A DNA stretch of 64,000 nucleotides, taken from assembly GCA_028023455.1 (NCBI GenBank), contig JAQFVV010012420.1:994001-1058000 (forward strand), in the 5' to 3' direction. The notes under the pieces are model-generated. The model saw only the letters and a list, made by a program, of their open reading frames with translations, was not told the origin of the DNA and made no database searches. Shown here in pieces: positions 27,149 through 38,200 of this stretch (position 1 is the first letter of the stretch; each line of letters begins with the position of its first letter). Source of the stretch: Epiperipatus broadwayi. Taxonomy: Eukaryota > Onychophora > Udeonychophora > Euonychophora > Peripatidae. A program made the translations under genes and the position numbers.

Positions 27149-27721
27149 AAAACTAATCGATTTTTTTATTTATTTAAATTCTAATAAACAAAATGTGAAT
27201 AGTTTTTTATTAACTTAATTCGTATCTGTGTTATTTATAAACATACTCATTCATTTAAGACAAATCTTAATTACATGTCCAGCTTAATTTATTATTATAT
27301 TTACCTTAGATTATAAATTATTTAATTTTTTGAATATATTCGAAATCAATAAAATTTGCCCTTTGATTCTTATATATTACTGTAGAACCTGCTTTCACAT
27401 TCTTAGTTTATAATAGAATATAGAAATAAAACTTAAACGCAATAAGTCTCATTATTTGTATATGGAATTCTGATTTACTAGTTCATTAAAATGTGAAAAA
27501 ACTTGCTTATTGAAAAAGTACCAAGATTTGTATGTATAAATTTTATTATCGTTTAAAACAGTAATATAATTTTTTATATCACTTGTGTAATTAACAAATC
27601 ATTCAGGTGTCTTTACAAATAAGAATGTTTTGCATTAAAAATGTTGTTTTACATAAATACATTTTTATGAATTATTGCCTACTTGTAAGACTAAAAAAAT
27701 GCTCCAAATGCTGACTTTTAC
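27149..27721. other. AT-rich DNA, no feature recognised
   Basis: Unique AT-rich sequence between the Gypsy element and the 363 bp array. No domain-bearing frame is seen. Confidence 0.5.
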
Positions 27722-27732
27722 CTTAAGATTAA

Positions 27733-27959
27733 ATAACGTGAAAGCTAAACACTTTCAAACAGATACGCTTTAAACATGCTTACATGAAAGCCAAATAAAA
27801 TTGAGGCATAGATTGAGATGGGTTCCCATCTTTTTCTAATAGTTCTGGCTTGTGTTTTAGAATTGAGAGTCCCACATGATTGAATTATTCCATCTGATTG
27901 GCTTTCATGTAAGCATGTTTAAAGCGTATCTGTTTGAAAGTGTTTAGCTTTCACGTTAT
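27733..27959. repeat. 62-bp inverted repeat enclosing the first array unit core
   Basis: 27733-27794 is the exact reverse complement, by eye, of 27898-27959; the ends read ATAACGTGAAAG and CTTTCACGTTAT. Units 2 to 5 carry only the right arm; in them the left arm is replaced by the GAGTCTGGCTTATTTAAAT linker. The first unit thus looks like a ~227 bp terminal-inverted-repeat element whose 3' part plus a linker was amplified in tandem. Confidence 0.9.
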
Positions 27960-28090
27960 TACAATATTATCTGTTTACGCTTAAAATTTGATTTATTTAC
28001 ATTTATTAATATCATTTCATTAGATTTAAAAATATTGCTTCGTTGTAAATCAGACGATTTCGCGTTGTTAATTTATATATATAATATTTA

Positions 28091-29218
28091 GTGGATTAAA
28101 TGTGAAGCTAAATACCTTCACATCTTAGTTCAAAATGCTTGAGTCTGGCTTATTTAAATAAAATTGAGGCATAGATTGAGATGGGTTCCCATCTTTTTCT
28201 AATAGTTCTGGCTTGTGTTTTAGAATTGAGAGTCCCACATGATTGAATTATTCCATCTGATTGGCTTTCATGTAAGCATGTTTAAAGCGTATCTGTTTGA
28301 AAGTGTTTAGCTTTCACGTTATTACAATATTATCTGTTTACGCTTAAAATTTGATTTATTTACATTTATTAATATCATTTCATTAGATTTAAAAATATTG
28401 CTTCGTTGTAAATCAGACGATTTCGCGTTGTTAATTTATATATATAATATTTAGTGGATTAAATGTGAAGCTAAATACCTTCACATTTAAGTCCAAAATG
28501 CTTGAGTCTGGCTTATTTAAATAAAATTGAGGCATAGATTGAGATGGGTTCCCATCTTTTTCTAATAGTTCTGGCTTGTGTTTTAGAATTGAGAGTCCCA
28601 CATGATTGAATTATTCCATCTGATTGGCTTTCATGTAAGCATGTTTAAAGCGTATCTGTTTGAAAGTGTTTAGCTTTCACGTTATTACAATATTATCTGT
28701 TTACGCTTAAAATTTGATTTATTTACATTTATTAATATCATTTCATTAGATTTAAAAATATTGCTTCGTTGTAAATCAGACGATTTCGCGTTGTTAATTT
28801 ATATATATAATATTTAGTGGATTAAATGTGAAGCTAAATACCTTCACATTTAATCCAGTTCAAAATGCTTGAGTCTGGCTTATTTAAATAAAATTGAGGC
28901 ATAGATTGAGATGGGTTCCCATCTTTTTCTAATAGTTCTGGCTTGTGTTTTAGAATTGAGAGTCCCACATGATTGAATTATTCCATCTGATTGGCTTTCA
29001 TGTAAGCATGTTTAAAGCGTATCTGTTTGAAAGTGTTTAGCTTTCACGTTATTACAATATTATCTGTTTACGCTTAAAATTTGATTTATTTACATTTATT
29101 AATATCATTTCATTAGATTTAAAAATATTGCTTCGTTGTAAATCAGACGATTTCGCGTTGTTAATTTATATATATAATATTTAGTGGATTAAATGTGAAG
29201 GTATTTAACTTCACTCTT
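28091..29218. repeat. Variable hairpin at unit junctions of the array
   Basis: Four junction hairpins lie at about 28091-28128, 28453-28493, 28817-28856 and 29183-29218. The left arm GGATTAAATGTGAAG is constant. The right arm varies: CTTCACATCTTAG, CTTCACATTTAAGTCC, CTTCACATTTAATCC (perfect 15-bp stem) and CTTCACTCTTAG. The loop is CTAAATAC in the first three and GTATTTAA, close to its reverse complement, in the fourth. Confidence 0.85.
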
Positions 29219-29464
29219 AGTTCAAAATGCTTGAGTCTGGCTTATTTAAATAAAATTGAGGCATAGATTGAGATGGGTTCCCATCTTTTTCTAATAGTTC
29301 TGGCTTGTGTTTTAGAATTGAGAGTCCCACATGATTGAATTATTCCATCTGATTGGCTTTCATGTAAGCATGTTTAAAGCGTATCTGTTTGAAAGTGTTT
29401 AGCTTTCACGTTATTACAATATTATCTGTTTACGCTTAAAATTTGATTTACTTAAGATTAAATA

Positions 29465-31435
29465 TAAAATACAGCAAATATTTCAAGACAATAGTTTTAC
29501 TACTTGTGTATTAAACTTTATTACAACACCAAGTTCCTGCTCCTTCCAAACCTCTATTATTTTATATGGCTTCAAGACACATCTGATTCTTTTAACCTAA
29601 TACTATCATATAAAGTTATTATAAATTCATTATTAGTTTTTTACAATCATAAAATGAGTTATAGTTAACTATTTAAATAAAAAGAAATATGAAAATTTAT
29701 TTTCCACAGTCACTTTTAAAATACTTGTTATTTATGAATACTATAGTTGAAAGTAAAACAATCTTTAAAATAGCTACTGCAAGATAAAGGCATCTTCAAC
29801 AATTAAAAAGAAATTAGTTTACCAAGTACCAGCTGATGAAGATTTAGATGATTTTTCATCTATTTTTAGTCTCGGATAAAAATAGCTAGCTAAATGTCTA
29901 TTTATTAACCAATATTGGATGGTTACCTAGTTTATTTATGGGCCAGACGCTTTAAATATAATCCCTAGTATGATTAGAATCTGGAAACATTTTCAAGTTT
30001 TATCTGATTGGGATTCAAATCTAAGTTATAGATATGACAGGCGGATATGCTATATTCATATCACCAAGCTTGTTTAGTTAATCATTTGATATATATAAAG
30101 GAAGCTGCGAAAAGCTTTTTTCCATCCTAGACAAGCTAAACATTTGGCACTATTCTCTTCTTTATTAGCAATCACAGTAAACACAATATATGGCTGAATC
30201 TTGCATGCTCACTAAGAAAACAAATTTTGAATAAACGCAAAATGGTTGGAATAAATTATCTTCAACATAATGCGATAGGACTTCTCGAGCTATTTGCAGC
30301 CTGTCTATTCTATTACTAGCTATATACAATGCAATATATCAATTGTAAGTAAATGCATTGAAAATATGATTTTCAATGATTTAGTTTATCATAACTTTTT
30401 ATAAAACTACTCATTTATGAGTAACAAATGCAATCAATTCCAACGTAATTTCCTAAAAATTTAAATTGTCAAACGTTTTGCTTTTGAGGCAAAACGCAGT
30501 TACTTGACATCCACGCTAGCTCATGCATCATAATACAACATTAATATTATTTAAATTTTGTTCAAAGCACGAAAGAAAATTCACACATTTGCTTATAATT
30601 TATGATATTTCAAGTCACACCCATAATTTAAAATTTTATTTTATTTTTGCTGTCGCATTTAAATATAATATTAAATCTTACATTACAATTTCAGCAAACT
30701 ATTTATGTTCAAAATTAAATTGTATTCAGCTCCATAGAGCGCGCGCACACACATAAATGTTTGTTATATGTCAAAACGAGTTAATAAAATATTTAAATTT
30801 ATTTTAGTTGCTCTATGAATAATTAATTTTTTTTTTAATAATAATAAAATTTTATTTATATAAAAATATTTACAAATGTTAGTCTTTTTATTAGGGAAAT
30901 ATTTTTTTGTCCCGTCTACACAACTTGATAACCTTTAGGAATTTTTTCCACTGAAATTAATATAAAATCAATAAAATGATTTCAAAAATTATCAAATAAA
31001 AAATGAGTTAAGCAATAGATTGTATATCGATATTTCATCAGAAACGAACCGGATCTTTGCTCCGTAAGTTAATTTGTAATCTCTGGAACTATCTGTTCAG
31101 TGCTAATTTATTTAAGGAGGAATCCATTAGTTGGTTTAGATTAAAAAAAAATTCTATAGTCGTCGAATATTTTTTTAATGTCTGGTTACATTGTACTGTA
31201 CATCTTTTAATGATAAATTTAAAATCAACAAAACATTTTACAAAAAAAAAAAAGAAGAAATCTTTAAAACTAACAATTACTGAATAATAATAAAAAAGTA
31301 CATTGAAGCAGATTATGGCTAAATAATATATATTAGTTCAAAATATTTTTTAATAAAAGAAAAATCTAATGAACAAGCCCCCAATCATAAAATAAATAAT
31401 CAACTATTGCATTTTTTTAAATCACTAGAGATCCC
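29465..31435. other. Unique DNA with a less AT-rich island
   Basis: 29820-30370 is the longest stretch near here of mixed composition without any repeat seen elsewhere in the window; it could be conserved non-coding DNA. Frames at 30523-30756 and 31057-31287 lack domains; the latter ends in a Lys run encoded by poly-A. Confidence 0.45.
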
Positions 31436-31545
31436 TGAGCGGTTTGGCGCAGTGGTAGGTCGGCAGATCCCACGATCAATTCTGCCGCTCGAACTTCTTA
31501 TGACCTTCCCAAGATAATAAAGCCAATACCCCTCCCCCCCCCCAG
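31436..31545 (+). repeat. tRNA-derived SINE (family D)
   Basis: GGTTTGGCGCAGTGGTAGGT gives a good tRNA-like A-box region, and GATCAATTCTGCC stands at the B-box position. The following body (GAACTTCTTATGACCTTCCC, then AATAATAAAGCCAATA) matches the 53.7-54.0 kb copies and ends in a C(10) run. The original insertion boundaries are unclear. Confidence 0.75.
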
Positions 31546-32352
31546 TACAGAGACTGTTATAAAAAGAACAACTTCAAACAAAAGTCATTCTGCAAAGACA
31601 CACTGTAATAATGGGGAAATGAAATTCATTTATCCCATCTATCCCCTGACTTTACTCATTCTATTTCCACTAATCGAAAAGGACAATCACGTAGGATTTA
31701 TATTGTTGATTATTTTATAATAGTTTTGCAAAAACAGTGTTACTCTCTCTGCTGTTACCAGATTCTGCTTAGTACAACTTCTTGGCCAAACTTTGAATTA
31801 ATAACTTAGTGATAGTGAACAATCTGTCTTTACAATTAGTCCATGTAATGAATCTTATCAAAATAAAAATTTGTAAAATAAACTATATATATGATGTGCA
31901 AGAATAGATCATTTCCTTGAAAGCATTTGAGTGATGATAATGATCAAATATTATCGTGATACTCTATTGCAAATAAATGTTGACTTACCAACCAGCCTTT
32001 AGGAAAAACAATCAAAAACATTCCACACAACAACAATAATTTGCATGCTTCTTTATTTAAAAAAAGATGAATAAAAAAAAAAAAAATTCCAATTAGTATT
32101 GCAAAAAAAAAAAAAAAAGCAAACTCACCATACAGTAATGCCACCCAGTAAAAATGCATATTATAGTGGTGGAAATAGAAGACACAAGTGGTCAGCCAGC
32201 AGTACATAGATGATATAGTAGCCTATAATGAGTTACTCCAAATTATTTTAAAATTATTAATAATAATTGGTTAAAGGAAAATGCAATGATTCAATAGTAT
32301 TGTTTTAAATGTGCATGTATATATGTGCATAGGTAAGATAAATAAAACTTCC
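31546..32352. other. AT-rich DNA with a family A scrap
   Basis: About 32117-32155 carries GCAAACTCACCATACAGTAATGCC followed by ACCCAGT, the minus-strand end of family A, just after a poly-A run. The rest is unremarkable. The minus-strand frame 31944-32207 is Phe-rich from poly-A/T runs and has no domain. Confidence 0.5.
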
Positions 32353-32996
32353 TTACTTGGATTAAGATTTGAAATACAGGCATTCGTATACCTGGAACTT
32401 AATTGTAAATATAAGGGATTTGAACTCAGACTTTCAAACAACCTTCAACTATCCACACTATCTCATACTACTGATATATATGACCACACACATGTAGAAA
32501 ATATAAATAATCACCAATATACATATTTCGTGCTGAACCAACACTCATCAGTTGGTTCAGATTATCATCTCCCACACACATATGTAATCAGTGCTCAGTT
32601 TATATTAAGATAGCAAATCTTTACACTTTAGTGGACAGGCTTCAATCTACTCCAACCTCCAATTCTTCAGCCATCCAAACCATTTGGGCATTCTATCATC
32701 AGATTTTTAATGGTATGGATGGCTGAAGAGTTGGAGGTTGGAGTAGATTAAAGCCTGTCCATTAAAGTGTAAATATTTGGTATCTTAATACAAACTGAGC
32801 ACTGATTATATATGTGTGTGAAAGATGATAATCTGGACCAACTGATGAGTGCTGGTTCAGCACAAAATCCGTATATTGGTGATATTTATCTTTTCTATAT
32901 GTGTGCAGTCATGTGTATCAGTAGTATGAGATAGTATGGATAGTTGAAGGTTGCTTGAAAGTCTGAGTTCAAATCACTTATATTTACTTGGATTAA
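32353..32996. mobile_element. Foldback element with ~290 bp arms and 13-bp flanking repeats
   Basis: The left arm (about 32404-32695) and right arm (about 32702-32985) are imperfect reverse complements. Landmarks are TTTGAACTCAGACTTTC / GAAAGTCTGAGTTCAAA, ACTGATGAGTG / CACTCATCAGT and GGCTGAAGA-TTGGAGG / CCTCCAA-TCTTCAGCC. A perfect 13-bp direct repeat TTACTTGGATTAA flanks it at 32353-32365 and 32984-32996. The 100-codon plus-strand frame at 32311-32613 is the left arm and shows no domain. A single-arm relative lies at 43.79-43.90 kb. Confidence 0.88.
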
Positions 32997-34946
32997 ATAA
33001 ATAAAGACATAACTAAAATCTATAAAATTTTATTAAAGTAATTGTCAATAAAATATTATGATTCAGATAATAGTGTTTTAATAAAAACAAAAGAATATAT
33101 ATATATAACTATTTTATTAAGAAACAGTTAACTTGATTATATTTATAGACAACAACAAAAAAATCCAATAATCTACAAACTGGTAGTAATAATAATTAAA
33201 AGATAAGAAAAAAGAAAATCAATAACCATTATGTATTTTAAATTAAAGACATATATGTTAAAAAGAAAAATATATAATAATTTTTTAAAATTTAAAAGGA
33301 AGGAATGGCCACATTCTTTAGTGCTGGACTAGAGGATTAAAAAAAAAAAAGTCTATCTCTAATTATTGAAAAGTGAGAGAGAAAAAAACTGACATTAGAG
33401 GTGTAATATTAAATTCAAGAGAAACTTTTTGCTATACAACTATAACTGTGGTTGAGATATACCTTGCTGTGTTGGAAAAATGATTTATTAAATGCAAAAT
33501 AGATATTACTTGAAATAGAAACTTTTGATTTATGAATTATTATTTGTTGATATAGTCATAGAACATGAATCGCTGATTAATTTAAATGTGTCTCTGTCCA
33601 CCATAATTATGTAGTCATATTTTGAGAGCTAACTGGACTTCAATCCTTAAATGCCACAACACTAAGATAAATTACAACTAATTAATGCCTTTGAAAAATA
33701 TGTGTTCCTATCATTGTTGGAAACTATACACTTAAACTACCCCAACTGAAAGAATAAGAGACATCACACATTTTATTTTATACTAATCAATAATGGAAGT
33801 TATAAATATATATCCCATGGTAAGATTGTTCCTTTTAAAAATTTTTTAACAACAACAAAAGAAAAAGCCTTAACAACTCAGTGTAATCCATTTGCTATAT
33901 TTTAATTTAGTAATTAAATTATGATTTTATTTAGTCATTTTTTATATGCTTGTTCATTGTATGAATTTATTGTAAAATAATTATTTCTACTTTATGTATA
34001 TAAGTATAAATAAATTAGTAGTTTATAAAATTCAAATTGTCAGTGCTATTTTATCTTGCAGTTTTCATTTCAAATGTTCACTCTAACATATATCAGTTCC
34101 ATGTTTATATATAAAAAAAGTTTAAATTAGAGACAATATTTTAACCACTGAACAAAAGCCAAATGTTATCAGGAATTGTGAAAGTATAGGAGTTGAAATT
34201 GTTCAATTCAACATTTTTTTTTTCTTTTTACAAATGAAAAGATGACATCCTAATAAAAGCTGCAAATGTATATTTTTAAAAACAAACAAACAATTACTTC
34301 TAAGTGATTAAGCCTATTTTGAATCCCAAGTGCTTATTTTGTTGGGATGATTGAGAAATATAATCATTTTTAGGTTCAATCATCTCTATCCTTATCTACT
34401 TAATCTATAACTCATTGAAAGTTGTACCAATTTATTATATTTACTATAGTCCCCTCAGGTTATTGGTACAATATATATACTTAAAAATAACTATTTTCTT
34501 GCTGAAAGGCCAAATGGGCATAAAAGTCTTACGTAATTTCCATATAAATAAACCGTAAAAAGAAAAGAACAATTGTGGTATAAGTTGAACCTTTTTTTTT
34601 CTTTCCAGATTAGAGGTTGTTTTAAATAGTAACAATCCACAAAAATAATATTTTAATTATAATTCTAAACTTTCCAATAATTTAACAATACCTATTTTCC
34701 CCCTAATTTTTTGGATATAGCACATAAAGTGAATTGTGAAAAAAATATTCAGGTATATTAAAAATTACAGAGAAAGAAAGTGTTATGAAACTTTGTATAT
34801 TCAAAATTTTTTTAAAAAATGTATATACATGTTCAAAAATCCAGCACAATTGAGAGGGGGGGAGAGATGGCATTTTAGATTATTGGAAATATAACTAAAA
34901 TATTATTTTTGGAGATTGTTTTGTAAATATATACACATAAAAGGAT
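32997..34946. other. AT-rich DNA, no gene seen
   Basis: No repeats shared with other parts of the window and no domain-bearing frame. The minus-strand frame 34444-34635 is AT-biased and probably chance. Confidence 0.55.
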
Positions 34947-35212
34947 TAAATTAAAGTAAAAAGGATTTCACCTTTTTAACATATGTGCCATACTGATTTT
35001 ATAATAGCTCAACGGTCCTGTAATGAGTACAGAGAAAACTCTTAAATCCAAACACAAGACTTTATAAAGATAAGATAGCCACTCTTATCTGTATAGCCTT
35101 TATCTTGTATTTGGGTTTGAGAGTTTTCTCTGTACTCAACACAGCATCATTGAGCTATTCAGTAAGGCACATATATTAAAAAGGTGAAATCCTTTCTCTT
35201 TAATTTCATATG
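34947..35212. mobile_element. Foldback/MITE of ~265 bp
   Basis: A near-complete palindrome. AAGGATTTCACCTTTTTAA on the left (about 34961-34980) is mirrored by TTAAAAAGGTGAAATCCTTT on the right (about 35177-35196). Inner landmarks are AATAGCTCAA / TTGAGCTATT and GTACAGAGAAAACTCT / AGAGTTTTCTCTGTAC. Its core (AAAGATAAGAT, CTCTTATCT) is shared with the elements at 55.4, 56.9 and 61.8 kb, so it belongs to a wider family (family C). No clear flanking duplication. Confidence 0.88.
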
Positions 35213-38200
35213 ATCTATGCAATTAAGAAATAAATTTGAACATTATATAAAAGGGTTGTAATAAGTTTATTCATTTGTATATATTACTAATTATATTTAT
35301 TGTAGTATAATAAATATTTTTTTTCTTTTCACTAGTAAAATTGTAATTATAAATATGCAATTTTTTTCGCATTAAATAGAGAAGCTATAATTTTACTCTA
35401 ATTTATAATAGGTTTGCTTAGCGCTTTCGAGATTTCATGTTCGAATCTCATACTCATAGCTTTGTAAATAAAGATTGTTATGATTTATGCAAATGCGTTT
35501 GAAATTTTAATTAGTCCATTGTTTAGAGAGAGCAAAACCTGCCTCTCTTTTATTAATGGCATTGATGTCATTTGCTATATATAAAGCTTCCTTAACTTTT
35601 CTTTTGGCGTCATTTTTTTCTGGGGGGAATTACTGTACAGTAGTTGGTGATACGATTTTATAAAAAGAAACACCTTGATAAGGTTACAATAAGGAACTAA
35701 AGCCTGATGTATTAAATAAATTTTTTATTTATATTTAATTGTCTATTTCAATTCTTTTTTTTAGATTGATCATTTTAAATTATATATATAGCTTTAAATA
35801 TTTATGTGTATTTGAATATGATTCACATTTTTAATTGAAATAATGCTTTGTAATTTACATTGTATCATGATATCTAAATATTTGTTGAATTTTTGATGTT
35901 TATCTAAGGAACTCTGAAATTGCTTTGTTTAAAAGCAAAATATATATTGAGACAAACTCTAATTCAGTAAGCTGTTCAAAATTCATTGATTTATATACAC
36001 ATTGCATTTAAATTTTATTACACACTGAATGACATATTTATTATCTGTTTTTTAAGTATACACAACTATGTTAAGTTCTGTGCTCAATGGTAGATTAGCT
36101 AAATAGGTAATAGCATTTCAACCAAGTGATAAAAACTAGATTATTTTGTGTTAGTTTATCATTTGAAATTGTGGAGAATATAAATTATATATATACACAT
36201 AAGGCAGTTGTAATATTTCTTTTCCCATTTTAGATCCCAGAAGGTAAATAGTGAATAAAGCCAATGGATTCTAAATGGCATTGAAAACAAATTTCCTATG
36301 ATTAATTTATACTGTTTAGCTTCCTTTTAGTGGAAGACATTGTTGTTTTTTTTTAAATCATGCCCATCTTTTATTCTTTTTTTCTGCATTAAAGATTATA
36401 ATCTAAAAAAACCTAAATGCACTAAGATTTTAAACTCACACTAAGGTATATAGAACAATATCAACATGTATTCTGAAACCAAAATAAAACATCAATATAT
36501 TAAGATTTTAGACTGAAAGTAGCAAAATTTATTAATTAAATAAAATACCATTAATCTAAAATCCTGCCTCCAGGACTTTTTTGGGATTTATGAATTATTC
36601 AAATTTTAATAGTAGCACTGTAAATCTAAACTCAATTAAAATACAAAAAAAAAAAAAACCCAGCCATCTCACTCACTGCTCTTAGGCTTATTAATTTATA
36701 AATATTTCCTTTTTTAAAAAAATTTTGTATGTAAGTATGTATATAAACTAATTTAATTATTGTAAAAAGTTAAAGATCAACTTTAAAATTATTATCATAA
36801 TTTTTTTGATGTAATTGAATTAATGGTATATTTTATCTATATAATTAGAATAAATATTGCAAAAAGTGATAAACTACCATTGACGATGTTTAAGTGTTTT
36901 TGCTTGATCATATTATCCTATTACCTAATTATCTCCATCTCCATTGGGAAGAGAAGCTAATATTTATACATTCAAATTTTGATAAACAACCAACTATTAT
37001 AATCTTGAATGCTGTCTTAATAATGCTATTATTATTGTTATTATTATTTTTATGTTGCAGCATCTTGGAATAGCACTAAAAGTCATAAACTGGAACCTAT
37101 AAGAACAAATTGCATTTACCCACATCTAAGGCTTCACATTTATGTTGGATGCCCAGGTATTTTTTTCTGCTGTATATAACGAATTAAATATTTCATTTAT
37201 ATATATAATAATTATGCACATACACACACATATATATATATAAATGAATTATAAACTTAAAAAAGCTTTTTATGTCTTAAATAATATGTCATAAGAAATT
37301 AATGTAAGCATTATTCAAAACCTACAATTGTTTTTTTAAATCTATACACATTTTTAATTTCATAACATTAAAAAAGTGACAACTACATTTTTCGCTTTTA
37401 TTTTGAGTATGGATTAAATACCCCCCCCCCCCCCCAAGAGGTAACAACTGTTATTATTGACATACAATTGATTTAAAGTTTAAATCACTCCATCTTTTGC
37501 AATATAGTAAAAATATTATTATTGTAAAGTGTGTGTATAATTGGCAAATGTGATCTTTGACTTCAAAATAAAAGGATCATAGATAATTATAAAAATATAT
37601 ATATTGGAAAGAATATATAAAAGACAATTAAAAAAATGAATCAAGTATTCACTTTTTTCATTTTGCTGTTATGAGTTTTATACATCATATTTCTTTTTCT
37701 TTACACTTTTTTCTTGTAATTTTTAAATATTATTATAATTTTTATAGTTTCAACTCTTCTTTGAAGTTCAATCACCATTTTTTAATAAGACCAGTAACTG
37801 ATTTTTCTCTATTTGAAAATCATGATTGAACTCTTTAAAAATATTGCTAGATGGTTTAAATTGTAAGAAATAATTATTATAAACAGAAATTTAAAAGGTA
37901 AAAAAAAATTATTAGTATATTGGCCAACTATTACGTGTGTGTGTGTATTAAAATAAAATAAAAATATTGTTCATATTTAATTATAATTTAGATCTAAAAC
38001 AAAACTATTTCTTTAAAATAAAATATTAACAAATGATAAATGTTTACCATTTTGATTAATGGAAAGTAGAATAATTCACAAGTGATTGTACAACATTATA
38101 CTGAGCTTATACTGTTTAAAAATAAATAAGGAAATCAGTTGGAGATTTTTACTTTTTGTAGTTTCAGCAAATGGTGTTTTAATAATGTTATTAATCATTT

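Larger units (their letters stand above)
27722..29464 (+). repeat. Five-unit tandem array of a 363 bp repeat, with flanking 14-bp direct repeats
   Basis: The marker TTGAGGCATAGATTGAG recurs at 27801, 28164, 28527, 28894 and 29256, giving periods of 363, 363, 367 and 362 bp. By eye the units are identical except around one hairpin. The last unit stops at 29450. The array is bounded by a perfect 14-bp direct repeat, CTTAAGATTAAATA, at 27722-27735 and 29451-29464, as if the whole block were inserted as one. Each unit holds a GATGGGTTCCCATC hairpin, and complete units also hold a GTGAAG...CTTCAC hairpin. No frame or domain is seen. A young satellite-like or rolling-circle-derived element is most likely. 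Confidence 0.95.

Noticed and set aside
27722-29464. Hammerhead ribozyme in the 363 bp array, as in retrozymes
   Set aside because: I looked on both strands for a CTGANGA ... GAAA core; the nearest words (CTGATTGG, CTGATTTACAACGAAG) do not fit.
27722-29464. CRISPR array
   Set aside because: Units of 363 bp are contiguous and near-identical with no variable spacers, and the genome is eukaryotic.
31057-31287. Plus-strand frame ending in a Lys run
   Set aside because: The Lys run is a poly-A tract; no domain or homologue recognised.
32311-32613. 100-codon plus-strand frame
   Set aside because: It is the left arm of a foldback element; no domain and no codon pattern of a gene.
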